Source: Budvicia diplopodorum (GTDB lineage: Bacteria; Pseudomonadota; Gammaproteobacteria; Enterobacterales; Enterobacteriaceae). Taken from it: a DNA stretch of 64,000 bases. The stretch lies in NCBI RefSeq assembly GCF_009800925.1, contig NZ_WOYF01000011.1, positions 49,775 to 113,774 on the forward strand, in the 5' to 3' direction. The notes beneath the pieces are model-generated. The model was given only the letters and a program-made list of their open reading frames with translations, was not told where the DNA came from and searched no databases. Positions 28,580-38,172 of the stretch are shown here, one piece after another. Every line of letters begins with the position of its first letter. The stretch's first letter is position 1. The position numbers and the translations under genes were made by a program.

Positions 28580-28607
28580 CATCCGGCTGTAATGCCGGAT
28601 GGTGTTT
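28580..28607 (+). terminator. Terminator of the TetR gene
   Basis: CATCCGGC (28580-28587) pairs with GCCGGATG (28594-28601) and is followed by GTGTTT. Confidence 0.6.
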
Positions 28608-28719
28608 ATCCATATAGTTTCATCCTCTAATCGCACCTCTAATTGAGTTATGCTAAACTCTTCGGCCTTCTTTCAGCCCAAGGGATGATGCGGTCAACTA
28701 CTTTGACCGATATTTCACT

Positions 28720-29256
28720 ATGAAACATATTGTTGAAGTTATGATTACCGAGCAAGACGTGAAAACGCGCATTGCTGAACTTGCTCATCAAATTAACGAA
28801 CGCTATGGCGACAGTGGTAAAGAACTGGTTTTAGTCGGTTTATTGCGTGGATCTTTCATCTTTATGGCCGATCTATGCCGCTTGATCGCAGTGAACCATG
28901 AGGTCGATTTTATTACTGCATCGAGCTATGGCAATAGCATGAGCAGTAATCGTGATGTCAAAATTCTGAAAGACTTAGATGAAGACATTCGCGGTAAAGA
29001 CGTGCTGATTGTTGAAGATATTATTGATACCGGTTATACCCTAACCAAAGTGCGGGAAATATTAGAGCTTCGGGAACCTAACTCTGTAGCACTGTGCACT
29101 CTGTTAGATAAGCCGTCTCGTCGCGAAATTGACGTGCCTATTGACTACATCGGCTTCTCTATTGAAGATGAGTTTGTCGTTGGCTACGGTATTGACTATG
29201 CACAGCGCTATCGCCATTTACCATATGTTGGTAAAGTCGTTATGCTGGACGAATAG
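28720..29256 (+). CDS. hpt: Hypoxanthine phosphoribosyltransferase, 178 aa
   Basis: Hpt salvages hypoxanthine (and guanine) to IMP/GMP using PRPP. The PRPP-binding motif [14 protein letters not shown], the early [17 protein letters not shown] block and the C-terminal [20 protein letters not shown] are typical. Alignment with E. coli Hpt is nearly continuous and of the same length. The gene is convergent with can, as in E. coli, and a terminator lies between them. Confidence 0.97.
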   Translation: MKHIVEVMITEQDVKTRIAELAHQINERYGDSGKELVLVGLLRGSFIFMADLCRLIAVNHEVDFITASSYGNSMSSNRDVKILKDLDEDIRGKDVLIVEDIIDTGYTLTKVREILELREPNSVALCTLLDKPSRREIDVPIDYIGFSIEDEFVVGYGIDYAQRYRHLPYVGKVVMLDE

Positions 29257-29276
29257 CACCATTATATTGATAAAAC

Positions 29277-29318
29277 AAAAGCTGAACGTAGTTAATCACC
29301 GGTTCAGCTTTTATTTTT
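29277..29318. terminator. Terminator between convergent hpt and can
   Basis: AAAAGCTGAAC (29277-29287) pairs with GTTCAGCTTTT (29302-29312) and is followed by ATTTTT. On the minus strand the AAAA arm gives a U run too, so it may work for both genes. Confidence 0.8.
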
Positions 29319-29333
29319 ACGTCAGAAAGCTTT

Positions 29334-29987
29334 TTACTTACTGATCGTTAGCAGGTTTGAAATGGCTTTACGATAAAGCAGTTCCAGCGACTCACGGCTG
29401 GATGCACTGACTTCCAGATCCCGTAGTTTTCCGTCCTGCATACCGTAAACCCATCCGTGAATTAACACTTTCTGGCCTCTTTTCCAGGCTGACTGGACAA
29501 TCGTTGAGTGGCCTACGTTATAGACCTGTTCAACCACGTTTATTTCGCTTAACAGATCGGCGCGTTTTTCTGGCGGAAGTTCTCCGATCAGTGAGCTGTG
29601 TTTGTACCAAAGATCGCGAATATGCAGCAGCCAGTTGTTAATCAGGCCGAGTTCAGGATTATTAATTGCCGCATTGACGCCACCGCAGTCGTAGTGACCA
29701 CAAATAATAATATGTTCGACTTCCAGAACTTCGACGGCATATTGAACGACGGATAAACAGTTAAGGTCAGTGTGAATCACCAGATTTGCTACGTTACGGT
29801 GCACAAACAGTTCACCGGGCTCTAGTCCGGTCAGGCGTTCAGCCGGTACGCGGCTATCTGAGCAGCCAATCCATAGAAAACGAGGTTTTTGTGCCCGAGC
29901 CAGACGTTCAAAAAAGCCCGGATCGTCTTTACACATGCTGGCTGACCAGATCTCATTGTTATGTATCAATCGTTCTATTTCTTTCAT
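29334..29987 (-). CDS. can: Beta-class carbonic anhydrase, 217 aa
   Basis: Can interconverts CO2 and bicarbonate and is needed for growth at low CO2 in E. coli. The zinc ligands C42, D44, H98 and C101 are all present ([10 protein letters not shown] and CGHYDCGGV), at the same numbers as E. coli Can. The length is 217 versus 220 aa. It lies between hpt and yadG as in E. coli. Confidence 0.97.
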   Translation of the reverse strand: MKEIERLIHNNEIWSASMCKDDPGFFERLARAQKPRFLWIGCSDSRVPAERLTGLEPGELFVHRNVANLVIHTDLNCLSVVQYAVEVLEVEHIIICGHYDCGGVNAAINNPELGLINNWLLHIRDLWYKHSSLIGELPPEKRADLLSEINVVEQVYNVGHSTIVQSAWKRGQKVLIHGWVYGMQDGKLRDLEVSASSRESLELLYRKAISNLLTISK

Positions 29988-30325
29988 GCTGTTTAATAGC
30001 CCGTAATTTGCAATGGCGTTAATATAAGGGAATGCGTGATTTTGTCAAAATGGAACCACCGGTTTTAACATAGTCGGAGGTGCTGAGATGGGCAAGATAT
30101 TAGCCCGGTTATTACAGTGATTTTTGGCGTAGTAGTTCAACGCTGTTGGTGGAATAAGCCCGGCGGGACGGTTTTTCAGTAAGTTTTAGGGCCTGAATAT
30201 AATATTTCTATCCTGCTATTTCTTTTATATTCAGCCGCCGCTTCACGGAGTAAGCTATGGATAATATCCGTTACATTTTTTAACTGCTTATTTTCTAGTA
30301 TCAGCTACAAGGTAATCGTCGAGTT
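29988..30325. other. Divergent intergenic region between can and yadG
   Basis: 338 bp with no accepted gene. A GGAGG sequence precedes a 10-codon ATG open frame at 30088-30120 (MGKILARLLQ); it is too short to support as a gene but could be a leader. I see no clear terminator or repeat. Confidence 0.45.
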
Positions 30326-31252
30326 ATGACATATGCGTTGGAATTATCGCACTTAAGTAAAGTTTACTCCGGTGGCGTGAAGGCGTTGCGCGGTATTAAT
30401 CTCAATGTGGAAGCGGGTGATTTTTATGCGCTGCTTGGTCCTAACGGGGCCGGAAAGTCTACTACCATCGGTATTATCAGTTCACTGGTTAATAAAACCT
30501 CCGGCCATGTCAGGGTATTTGGCTATGACATTGACAGCGATTTAGTCAACGCTAAACGTCAGTTAGGTCTGGTTCCTCAGGAATTTAATTTCAATCCGTT
30601 TGAAACCGTACTGCAAATTGTGGTGACGCAGGCAGGCTATTATGGCGTTCCTCGCGCTGAAGCGATGGAAAGGGCTAAAACCTATTTACAGCGGTTGGAG
30701 CTTTGGGAAAAACGTAACGAAAAGGCCATGAGGCTTTCAGGTGGTATGAAGCGTCGCCTGATGATTGCCCGTGCCCTTATGCATCAGCCAAAGCTGCTTA
30801 TTCTTGATGAACCCACCGCGGGCGTTGATATCGAACTTCGTCGTTCAATGTGGCTGTTCTTAAAAGAGCTTAATCAGCAGGGCATTACTATTATTCTGAC
30901 GACGCACTATCTTGAAGAAGCTGAAATGCTGTGTCGCAACATCGGCATTATTCGTCAGGGTGAATTAGTCGAAAATACGACGATGCGCGATCTATTATCT
31001 AAGCTCAAGTCGGAAACCTTCATTCTTGATTTAGCACCAAAAAGCCCCATTCCTCATTTGGAAGGGTATTCAAGCCGGTTAATTGATACGGGTACTCTGG
31101 AAGTGGACGTTGAGCGCGAGCAGGGGCTGAACAGCGTTTTCGCCCAGCTTAGCGCTCAGGGCGTGGCCATTTCCAGCATGCGCAATAAAGCCAACCGGCT
31201 TGAAGAACTATTTGTTCATTTGGTGAATAATTATGAGGAAGATGCGAAATGA
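30326..31252 (+). CDS. yadG: ABC transporter ATP-binding protein YadG, 308 aa
   Basis: This is the ATPase subunit of a YadG/YadH ABC-2-type exporter. Walker A GPNGAGKST lies at 38-46, the signature LSGGMKRRL at 137-145, Walker B LLILDEPTAG around D161, and the switch His in TTHYLEEAE. The length equals E. coli YadG (308 aa). The stop codon overlaps the yadH start (ATGA). The transported substrate is unknown; the ABC-2 permease type suggests drug, lipid or polysaccharide export. Confidence 0.95.
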   Translation: MTYALELSHLSKVYSGGVKALRGINLNVEAGDFYALLGPNGAGKSTTIGIISSLVNKTSGHVRVFGYDIDSDLVNAKRQLGLVPQEFNFNPFETVLQIVVTQAGYYGVPRAEAMERAKTYLQRLELWEKRNEKAMRLSGGMKRRLMIARALMHQPKLLILDEPTAGVDIELRRSMWLFLKELNQQGITIILTTHYLEEAEMLCRNIGIIRQGELVENTTMRDLLSKLKSETFILDLAPKSPIPHLEGYSSRLIDTGTLEVDVEREQGLNSVFAQLSAQGVAISSMRNKANRLEELFVHLVNNYEEDAK

Positions 31253-32019
31253 TTCGCCTGTACTGGATTGCGCTAAAAAGTATCTGGATTAAAGAAGTCA
31301 CCCGATTTGGTCGTATTTGGATACAGACGCTGGTTCCTCCGGTGATCACCATGACGCTGTATTTTATCATCTTTGGGAATTTAATTGGTTCTCGTATTGG
31401 TGATATGCAGGGTTTTGACTATATGAAGTTTATCGTCCCCGGCTTAATCATGATGTCGGTGATTACTAACTCCTACTCGAACGTGGCGTCGTCTTTTTTT
31501 GGTGCTAAATATCAGCATAGCATCGAAGAGCTATTGGTGGCGCCAGTACCCACTCACATTGTGATTATTGGCTTCGTTGGCGGCGGCGTAGCTCGTGGGA
31601 TTTGCGTTGGCGTTCTGGTTACCTTGATTTCTCTGTTCTTTGTCCCGCTGGAAATTCATTCATGGTGGGTGATAGCGCTGACGCTATTACTGACGTCGGT
31701 GCTGTTTTCTTTAGGCGGGCTAGTGAATGCGATTTTCGCTGAAAGTTTTGACGATATCAGCATTGTGCCAACGTTTGTGCTGACTCCGTTAACCTATCTG
31801 GGCGGCGTATTTTACTCGCTGACTCTGTTGCCGCCGGTATGGCAGGCTATTTCTAAGATTAACCCTATCGTCTATATGATCAGCGGTTTTCGTTATGGCT
31901 TCTTGGGTATCTCAGACGTATCTCTGTCCCTGACTTTTGGCGTACTTGTTGCTTTTACCGCCGTTTTCTATTTGCTAAGCTGGTGGCTGATCTCTCGTGG
32001 TAAAGGACTGCGTAGTTAA
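31249..32019 (+). CDS. yadH: ABC-2-type permease YadH, 256 aa
   Basis: This integral membrane protein has about six predicted helices and the ABC-2 signature region in its second half (FVLTPLTYLGGVFYSLTLLPPVWQ). The length matches E. coli YadH (256 aa). Its start overlaps yadG by 4 bp, which implies translational coupling. It pairs with YadG to form the transporter. Confidence 0.95.
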   Translation: MIRLYWIALKSIWIKEVTRFGRIWIQTLVPPVITMTLYFIIFGNLIGSRIGDMQGFDYMKFIVPGLIMMSVITNSYSNVASSFFGAKYQHSIEELLVAPVPTHIVIIGFVGGGVARGICVGVLVTLISLFFVPLEIHSWWVIALTLLLTSVLFSLGGLVNAIFAESFDDISIVPTFVLTPLTYLGGVFYSLTLLPPVWQAISKINPIVYMISGFRYGFLGISDVSLSLTFGVLVAFTAVFYLLSWWLISRGKGLRS

Positions 32020-32041
32020 CTATTCACGTTCATGGAGGAAT

Positions 32042-32623
32042 ATGACAATATTGATGCGGGCGCTGGCTGCGATGTTAGCGCTTAGTTTTTGTTTACCGCT
32101 TCAGGCAGGTAATCGTGAACTGGCAGTGAGCGCACAGCAGCAGATAGGAAAAACGCTGTTGTACGATCCAGCCTATGTTTCTCTGGCCTACCCTAGTGGT
32201 GATGTGCCAATAGAACGCGGTGTATGTTCTGACGTAGTGACCCGAGCTTTGCGCCAGCAAGGGGCAGATTTACAGCAATTAGTCCATAATGATATGAAAG
32301 CTCATTTTTCTGCGTATCCTCAAAGTTGGGGATTAAAACGGCCAGATACCAATATTGACCATCGACGCGTTCCAAACCTTGAAACTTATTTTAAACGACA
32401 TAAAATGGAGCGGCCAATAACGCGTAATGCAGCGGATTACCGGGCCGGAGATATCGTTTCTTGGCGCTTGGATAACGGATTGCCGCATATTGGTATTGTG
32501 ACCGAACGCTACAATCATGAAGGCCGCCCTCTGGTTATTCATAACATAGGCAGCGGCGTGAAGGCTGAAGACATTTTGTTTTTATGGAAGATTAACGGTC
32601 ATTTTCGTTATTTCTCCCAATAG
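32042..32623 (+). CDS. DUF1287-family exported protein (YijF-like), 193 aa
   Basis: A signal peptide (MTILMRALAAMLALSFCLPLQA) precedes a DUF1287 domain. Typical blocks are AQQQIGKTLLYDPAYVSLAYPSGDVP, GVCSDVVTRALRQ with a Cys that may be catalytic, YRAGDIVSW and LPHIGIVTE. The domain looks like an NlpC/P60-type cysteine hydrolase fold (Cys plus His), but that is inference. The start at ATG 32042 has a perfect GGAGGAAT site; it follows yadH by 22 bp and may be co-transcribed with yadGH. An upstream in-frame start overlapping yadH is not supported. Confidence 0.8.
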   Translation: MTILMRALAAMLALSFCLPLQAGNRELAVSAQQQIGKTLLYDPAYVSLAYPSGDVPIERGVCSDVVTRALRQQGADLQQLVHNDMKAHFSAYPQSWGLKRPDTNIDHRRVPNLETYFKRHKMERPITRNAADYRAGDIVSWRLDNGLPHIGIVTERYNHEGRPLVIHNIGSGVKAEDILFLWKINGHFRYFSQ

Positions 32624-32747
32624 ATAGGCCATTGAGATAAATTTTTAATGAGTGTTTGTTTGCGTTATCTCACGGTTGTTGATGAAAATATTCTTTATAT
32701 TTAACTAGGTTTAAACCATCAGTATTCCTACAAGAAAAACATAACTT

Positions 32748-34049
32748 ATGAGTTTTAGAAATATTTCTATTCTACTAATTTTATTACCTTTATTTATCTT
32801 CTCTTCGGCTCAGGCTGATGATGAAACCAATTTTGATAGTAACGGTATGATACCTGTTCAGGTCAAGATGCTTCGCGATAGTGATATTCTGGCTCAGGTA
32901 GGCAGTGATGTGATTAAAGTCGGTGAGTTGAATAAAGATCAGGAGTTAATGGTTTACCCACTTAACTCGGAATATTATGAGCTTACCTTTGGTAATGCTC
33001 ATGGATTGATCCAGAAAGATTCCTTCCTTCCTATCCTCAAATCTAAAAAGCAGTTAGGGCTAGCGCTTGCCGGTTTACAGAAAATTAATCAGAACCTGAT
33101 TACGACTAAAGAAATAAACATGTTTGATAGTGCCGACGTTAACAGCACTATATCCGGCGTGCTGGAAGGTAATCTACGTTACCCTATTATGGGGCGGCTA
33201 CGGGATAAAAATGATGATGTGTGGTACGAGATTAACATTGGCGATGACATCAAATACGTACGGGCAGAGGACTGTGAGCTGGATGATGGCGTACCCATTC
33301 TTACGTACCACCATGTACTGAAAGACGATGAAAATAAGCTCTTTCGCCATACGTCGACCACCACTTCTGACGTTGCCTTTGATGCTCAAATGGCTTATTT
33401 GAAAGAGGCCGGATACCAGACTATTTCGATGTATCAGCTGGAAGGCTATCTGAACAATACGGTAAATATCCCGGCTAAAGCGGTAGTTTTAACCTTTGAT
33501 GACGGTCTTAAATCAGTTCATCGCTACGCTTATCCTATCTTGAAAAAATACGGGCAGCAGGCGACGGCCTTTATTATTTCTTCCCGTATTAAACATCAAC
33601 CACAGCCGTGGGATGCTAACTCATTACAATTTATGAGTATTAGTGAGATGAAAGAAATTCAGAGCGTATTTGATATTCAGTCCCATACGCATTTTTTACA
33701 CCGCTACTCTGATGATAATCAGCCGGTCTTGTTAAGCCGAACTGAGCGTAATATTGAACTGGATTTAGAACGTTCTGCCCGGGCTTTATCTCAGTTTAAT
33801 CCCAAAGTATTGTATGTTTCTTACCCGTTTGGTGGATATAACGATAAGGCTATTCAGGCCGCTAAGCTGGCTGGGTATCATATGGCGGTGACTACGGTAA
33901 AAGGCAAGGTGAAGCCCGGGGATAATCCGTTTACCCTCAAGCGCCTGTATATTCTGAGTTCAGATTCAATACCGGAAATGGCGAAACGTATTGCTAACGG
34001 GAGCTCCGAGCCTGTGCCGATGTATCAGCTAGAGTCAGAGTTAGAGTAA
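32748..34049 (+). CDS. yadE: Exported polysaccharide deacetylase YadE-like, 433 aa
   Basis: A signal peptide (ISILLILLPLFIFSSAQA) is followed by a variable SH3-like N-terminal region and a NodB-type deacetylase domain. Deacetylase motifs are VVLTFDDGLKSVHRYAYPIL (catalytic Asp pair), DIQSHTHFLHRY (metal His) and VLYVSYPFGGYND. Its place after yadGH matches E. coli yadE. E. coli YadE is annotated as a lipoprotein; here no lipobox Cys is seen, so a soluble periplasmic form is likely. The substrate is unknown. Confidence 0.85.
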   Translation: MSFRNISILLILLPLFIFSSAQADDETNFDSNGMIPVQVKMLRDSDILAQVGSDVIKVGELNKDQELMVYPLNSEYYELTFGNAHGLIQKDSFLPILKSKKQLGLALAGLQKINQNLITTKEINMFDSADVNSTISGVLEGNLRYPIMGRLRDKNDDVWYEINIGDDIKYVRAEDCELDDGVPILTYHHVLKDDENKLFRHTSTTTSDVAFDAQMAYLKEAGYQTISMYQLEGYLNNTVNIPAKAVVLTFDDGLKSVHRYAYPILKKYGQQATAFIISSRIKHQPQPWDANSLQFMSISEMKEIQSVFDIQSHTHFLHRYSDDNQPVLLSRTERNIELDLERSARALSQFNPKVLYVSYPFGGYNDKAIQAAKLAGYHMAVTTVKGKVKPGDNPFTLKRLYILSSDSIPEMAKRIANGSSEPVPMYQLESELE

Positions 34050-34056
34050 GCAGAAT

Positions 34057-34302
34057 TTATTGAAGGTAGGCGTTATCGGTTGAGTAGATTACTCTATTTC
34101 TGCCGTCTGATTTCGCCTGAGAAAGCGCCCGCTCTGCCCGGTGAACTAGTGATTTTAATCTAGAATTAACCGCTTTTTTCCCCATGGCTTTCGCAATATC
34201 AACCAGCATTAGCGCCATGTTCTCTTGTACCTGATTCGATAACCTATGCGTTATCTCAATAGGGTGGGGCGATGGCGTGAATATGTCAGCTTTGACTTTC
34301 AA
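34057..34302 (-). pseudogene. Remnant of a GGDEF (diguanylate cyclase-type) gene, 81 codons
   Basis: An 81-codon open frame overlaps the 3' end of folK by 17 bp. Residues 52-73 (SLVHRAERALSQAKSDGRNR and onward) match the last helix and strand of GGDEF domains ('RADKALYQAKxxGRNRV'). The catalytic GG(D/E)EF loop and the rest of the domain are missing, and the N-terminal part does not align. It looks like the tail of a decayed gene. It could instead be a short intact protein of unknown role. Confidence 0.45.
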
Positions 34303-34780
34303 ACCACAGCATCAGGCCCTCTTTTGGGATGTGCTGTAGCCTCTCCACTAACGACGTACCGTTAGGAAAAATCAATTCGGGAGCTATATCCGCCAACGGG
34401 TAAAGCATAAATCCGCGGTTGTGCATATCGTAATGAGGAATGGTTAAGCGAGGGGTATCAATCGTTTGGTTACCGTAAAGAAGAATGTCTAAATCCAAAG
34501 TCCGCGGGCCCCAGCGGTGATCTTTTCTGACTCTTCCTTGATTAAGTTCGATAGCCTGAGTTGCATCCAGTAACGGCTCGGGAAGCAGTTCGCTATCCAG
34601 TTCGATAACTGCATTAAGATAGTCGGGCTGGTCCTGCGGGCCGAGGGGCTTGGTGCGGTAGAACGGAGAACATTTAACTAAGCGCGTATGGGGAATTTGC
34701 CTGATGGCTTCAAGTGCAGATTCCACCTGAGTCAGCGGGTGGTTTAGGTTACTACCCAGAGCGATAAATACTTGAGTCAT
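34286..34780 (-). CDS. folK: HPPK, 2-amino-4-hydroxy-6-hydroxymethyldihydropteridine pyrophosphokinase, 164 aa
   Basis: FolK transfers pyrophosphate from ATP to hydroxymethyl-dihydropterin in folate synthesis. The motifs FIALGSNLNHPL, SPFYRTKPLGPQDQPDYLNAV and the signature RWGPRTLDLDILLYG with its metal-binding Asp pair are intact. The length is close to E. coli FolK (159 aa). It lies downstream of pcnB on the same strand, as in E. coli; a REPIN-like repeat separates the two here. Confidence 0.96.
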   Translation of the reverse strand: MTQVFIALGSNLNHPLTQVESALEAIRQIPHTRLVKCSPFYRTKPLGPQDQPDYLNAVIELDSELLPEPLLDATQAIELNQGRVRKDHRWGPRTLDLDILLYGNQTIDTPRLTIPHYDMHNRGFMLYPLADIAPELIFPNGTSLVERLQHIPKEGLMLWFESQS

Positions 34781-34830
34781 TGACCACTCCTAGTGCTGAG
34801 GATGTTTGAGGTTATGACAAACTACATCCG

Positions 34831-34922
34831 TCGTCACCCCGTTGTAAAACGGGGCCTAGCTCTTAAGCCAAGCGTTAATTTATAAGCTAAATTCTTGATC
34901 CCGGCTTTCGCCGGGATGACGA
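34831..34922. repeat. REPIN-like pair of inverted hairpins
   Basis: Two short hairpins face each other. The first is CCCCGTT/AACGGGG (34837-34854), preceded by CGTCA. The second is ATCCCGGC/GCCGGGAT (34898-34917), followed by GACG. On the opposite strand the second begins CGTCATCCC, so both units start with CGTCAYCCC and point toward each other. This is the layout of REP doublets (REPIN/BIME). The element fills most of the folK-pcnB gap. Confidence 0.6.
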
Positions 34923-34972
34923 GCTAAGGTTTTGTCAACAATCTGATGCCTCCGTAAGGGGGCTTTTCATGA

Positions 34973-36367
34973 TTACGACTGCTTTGCTGATGACTTATGC
35001 GGGCGCCGTGAACGGTGGCGTCGGGCATTAGGTTCATCGCCCAGCGAGGTCAGCATCGTCTTCTGACGCTGAATATCCGCCTGCTGGAACTCTTCCCACC
35101 AATGGGCCAGCTTTATCAGTTCGCCTTTTTCTATTTCAGAACGCAGCTGTAGCAAATCAAAAGCGGCGCGGAACTTAGGATGCTCCATTAGTTTATACGC
35201 CTTACGACCATGACGGCGCGGCAAACGCAACTGTAGCTGCCAGATATCACGCACCAATGACGTAATGCGTTTAGGAATCGCCAGAGTACGGCACTGTTCG
35301 TCCAACACGTCATTCATTGCCAGAGCAAAGGCATCGTAATAGGCCAAACCACTTTCCTGAGCCAATTTTTGCGCATGCTCAACCTGCGGGTACCACAGCA
35401 TGGCTGCAAATAAAAATGCTGGATTAACTCGTTTACCGTTTTGCAGACGGCTATCGGTATTTTTCAATACCTGAGAGAGAATTTGTTCCATATTGCTGTC
35501 GCCCTGAGGCGTAAAGTTATTAGCAATAACTGGAAACAGCGGCCGGAACAGATGATGCTGGCGCAGTAGCTGATAGGTTGGGTAACCGTATCCTGACTGG
35601 AGCAGTTTTAGCGCTTCTTCAAACAGGCGGGCTGGCGGGATTTCGCTCAGTAACGAGGCGAGGCGACCTATAGGTTCCGCGGTTACCGGCTCAATTTGCA
35701 TATCCAGCTTAGCGGCAAAACGGACCGCTCTGAGCATTCTGACCGGATCTTCACGATAGCGCGTTTCCGGATCGCCGATCAGGCGAATGATGCCCTGTTT
35801 CAAATCCTGAAGGCCGCCGGTGAAGTCACGCACGGTAAAATCATCGGCGCTGTAATATAAGCTATTGATAGTAAAGTCACGACGATGTGCATCTTCGGTT
35901 ATTGAGCCGTAAACGTTATCACGCAGCAACATACCGTTGTTGGCCTGTTGTGATGCATTCTTATCATCGTTATCGCTGTGCCCGCCACGAAAGGTGGCAA
36001 CTTCAATAATTTCTGGCCCAAACATAATATGGGCCAGACGGAAGCGGCGGCCAATCAGACGGCAGTTACGAAATAGCTTCCGTACTTGTTCCGGTGTGGC
36101 ATTGGTGGTGATATCAAAATCTTTCGGCTCTTTATTCAGCAACAGGTCGCGGACACCGCCGCCAACCAGATAGGCTTCATAGCCGGATTTATTTAAGCGA
36201 TAAAGCACTTTTAGAGCATTATCGCTAATTTCCTGACGGGAAATGGTGTGCTGCGCGCGAGGAATAATAGCTACATCACTCTCACTGTGATGGCTTTCTT
36301 GCTGCGTGTCCGTCCCAGGCTCTCTAGCGAGTACCTTACGGCAAAAATTAGCTACGCGAGTAAAAAT
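34973..36367 (-). CDS. pcnB: Poly(A) polymerase I with AUU start codon, 464 aa
   Basis: PcnB adds poly(A) tails to RNAs and controls plasmid copy number in E. coli. The nucleotidyltransferase signature [21 protein letters not shown] with its catalytic Asp pair, the RNA-binding region, and the basic C-terminus ([11 protein letters not shown]) are present. No ATG gives a full-length N-terminus. Reading upstream in frame without a stop gives [18 protein letters not shown], which matches E. coli [13 protein letters not shown]. The codon at 36365-36367 is ATT with AGAGGT 5-6 nt upstream, the same rare AUU start reported for E. coli pcnB. An in-frame GTG at 36208 would drop 53 conserved residues. 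Confidence 0.93.
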   Translation of the reverse strand: MFTRVANFCRKVLAREPGTDTQQESHHSESDVAIIPRAQHTISRQEISDNALKVLYRLNKSGYEAYLVGGGVRDLLLNKEPKDFDITTNATPEQVRKLFRNCRLIGRRFRLAHIMFGPEIIEVATFRGGHSDNDDKNASQQANNGMLLRDNVYGSITEDAHRRDFTINSLYYSADDFTVRDFTGGLQDLKQGIIRLIGDPETRYREDPVRMLRAVRFAAKLDMQIEPVTAEPIGRLASLLSEIPPARLFEEALKLLQSGYGYPTYQLLRQHHLFRPLFPVIANNFTPQGDSNMEQILSQVLKNTDSRLQNGKRVNPAFLFAAMLWYPQVEHAQKLAQESGLAYYDAFALAMNDVLDEQCRTLAIPKRITSLVRDIWQLQLRLPRRHGRKAYKLMEHPKFRAAFDLLQLRSEIEKGELIKLAHWWEEFQQADIQRQKTMLTSLGDEPNARRHRSRRPHKSSAKQS

Positions 36368-36498
36368 AGGACACCTCTGTCATTGTATATCAGTATAAGT
36401 AGTGCCGTTGTTAGGACTACGGGTCGACTCAAACATAGAGTCCGTTAAATAGAGAACGGTAAAAAACGGCGGCCTATCATAGCTCACACTGAATCATT

Positions 36499-37386
36499 TT
36501 AGAATGAGTAGTGTGAAGAGAAGGCCGCTCGTCGTGGAACCCGATCGCTATTCCAATGTTGAATGCTCCATGCCAGTAGGCTCTGCAGCGTAGCATCTTG
36601 CCAGTCAGGCGGTAAATCCTGACCTAAAAAAGTTAAAGCCTTAGCCAAAATGGGAAGCGGTGCGTTATTTGGTATCGGACTGGCGTGGTTTTGTTTCGAT
36701 AGCTTGTTACCATCGGTATTTAACGCCAGCGGCAGGTGAAAATAGGCTGGCTCAGGCCAGCCAAGATGCCGATAGAGCGCTATCTGCCGTATCGTTGGCT
36801 GAATTAAGTCTGCGCCGCGTACTATTTCTGTCACGCCCTGAAAATGGTCATCGACCACCACCGCTAGATTATAGGCAAATAGACCGTCTTTGCGATGAAT
36901 AATAAAATCTTCATTAGCCAGCTTAGGATCGGCAAACAGCTGGCCTAAATGTCGGTCATAGAAACTATAAACAGGCTGAGACAGGCGCAACCGGAGCGAA
37001 GCATTTTTGGGCGTAAGCTGAAGGTCTCGACAGTGTCCGTCATACACTCCGCCAATTTGCTGAATCCTTGTTCGGGTACAGTGGCAGTAATAGCACCGTT
37101 TTCGCTGGTGTAGAGTGTTTAGCACTTCACGATAAGCGTCGTGACGCTGAGACTGGTATAAAACATCACCATCCCAATGTAATCCATAATTTTCTAGGGT
37201 ATTAAGAATTCTGAAAGCTGCGCCGGAAACTTCCCGAGGGGGATCAATATCTTCAATTCGAACCAACCAGCGACCATGATTTGACCGCGCCTGTAAAAAA
37301 CTACCCAGCGCGGCAATCAATGAACCAAAATGTAAATCCCCGGAGGGTGATGGGGCAAAGCGCCCCACATAATGGTTGTTCGTCAT
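36499..37386 (-). CDS. gluQ: Glutamyl-Q tRNA(Asp) synthetase GluQRS (YadB), 295 aa
   Basis: GluQRS attaches glutamate to the queuosine base of tRNA(Asp). It is a truncated glutamyl-tRNA synthetase with the HIGH-like motif [14 protein letters not shown], a Zn cluster ([10 protein letters not shown], later CRD) and the KMSKS-like NKLSKQNHA; it lacks the anticodon-binding domain. The length is close to E. coli (298 aa). I used ATG 37386 ([13 protein letters not shown]); the preceding TTG is less likely. It lies between dksA and pcnB as in E. coli. Confidence 0.95.
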   Translation of the reverse strand: MTNNHYVGRFAPSPSGDLHFGSLIAALGSFLQARSNHGRWLVRIEDIDPPREVSGAAFRILNTLENYGLHWDGDVLYQSQRHDAYREVLNTLHQRKRCYYCHCTRTRIQQIGGVYDGHCRDLQLTPKNASLRLRLSQPVYSFYDRHLGQLFADPKLANEDFIIHRKDGLFAYNLAVVVDDHFQGVTEIVRGADLIQPTIRQIALYRHLGWPEPAYFHLPLALNTDGNKLSKQNHASPIPNNAPLPILAKALTFLGQDLPPDWQDATLQSLLAWSIQHWNSDRVPRRAAFSSHYSF

Positions 37387-37516
37387 CAATACGTTAATAA
37401 ACGGTGGGTCATTAATCTAAGCATAGTCCTCTGTTACGTCATCTACCTGCTACGATAAGGCCTGATAGCCGTTCTCCTCGACAGAGTAAACTAGTTGCGT
37501 CAGATATAACTACGGA

Positions 37517-37972
37517 TTAACCCGCCATTTGTTTTTCACGAATCTCAGCCAGAGTCTTACAGTCGATGCACAGATCGGCAGTAGGACGCGCCTCAAGACG
37601 ACGAATACCGATTTCTACTCCGCACGATTCACAGTAACCAAAATCATCTTCCGCTATTTTTTGTAGCGTCTTATCGATTTTTTTGATCAGCTTACGTTCG
37701 CGGTCACGGTTACGCAGTTCAAGACTGAACTCTTCTTCTTGGGTCGCGCGATCGGCTGGATCAGGGAAATTAGCCGCTTCGTCCTGCATATGGGATACAG
37801 TGCGATCGACTTCATCTCGTAGCTGACCGCGCCATGCTTCAAGAATTAGCTTGAAGTGGGTGCGCTGAGCTTCATTCATGTACTCTTCGCCCGGCTTTTC
37901 CTTATAGGGCTCTAAACCCGCAATAGCCAAGATACTTAAGGACGATGTTTTACGTTTTTGCCCTTCTTGCAT
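37517..37972 (-). CDS. dksA: RNA polymerase-binding transcription factor DksA, 151 aa
   Basis: DksA works with ppGpp to adjust RNA polymerase at rRNA and amino-acid promoters. The coiled-coil tip acidic residues lie in the segment [14 protein letters not shown]. The four zinc cysteines are CESC and CIDC near the C-terminus. ATG 37972 ([19 protein letters not shown]) gives 151 aa, identical in length to E. coli; an in-frame start seven codons upstream is not conserved in the family. Confidence 0.98.
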   Translation of the reverse strand: MQEGQKRKTSSLSILAIAGLEPYKEKPGEEYMNEAQRTHFKLILEAWRGQLRDEVDRTVSHMQDEAANFPDPADRATQEEEFSLELRNRDRERKLIKKIDKTLQKIAEDDFGYCESCGVEIGIRRLEARPTADLCIDCKTLAEIREKQMAG

Positions 37973-38172
37973 TTTGCTTCTCCTACAAAACACGCGGTGT
38001 AAATTCTAAAGTAGAGAAAAAAACAGGCCGCTATAAATAACAGATGAGGCAGCAGTTAGCAATTTTTCATAGCTTAAGTATGACAATGCTCTGAAGAAAT
38101 GCATGTTATTGTCAGCTCACTTGCTGATTATTTAATCAAAACCTAGCTTTTTATTACTTTTCATCTAAAAAG

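Noticed and set aside
30088..30120. 10-codon frame (MGKILARLLQ) with a GGAGG site between can and yadG
   Set aside because: Too short to support without conservation or expression data.
36208..36208. GTG as start of pcnB
   Set aside because: It would remove 53 residues that match E. coli PcnB; the AUU at 36367 has a Shine-Dalgarno site and the right N-terminus.
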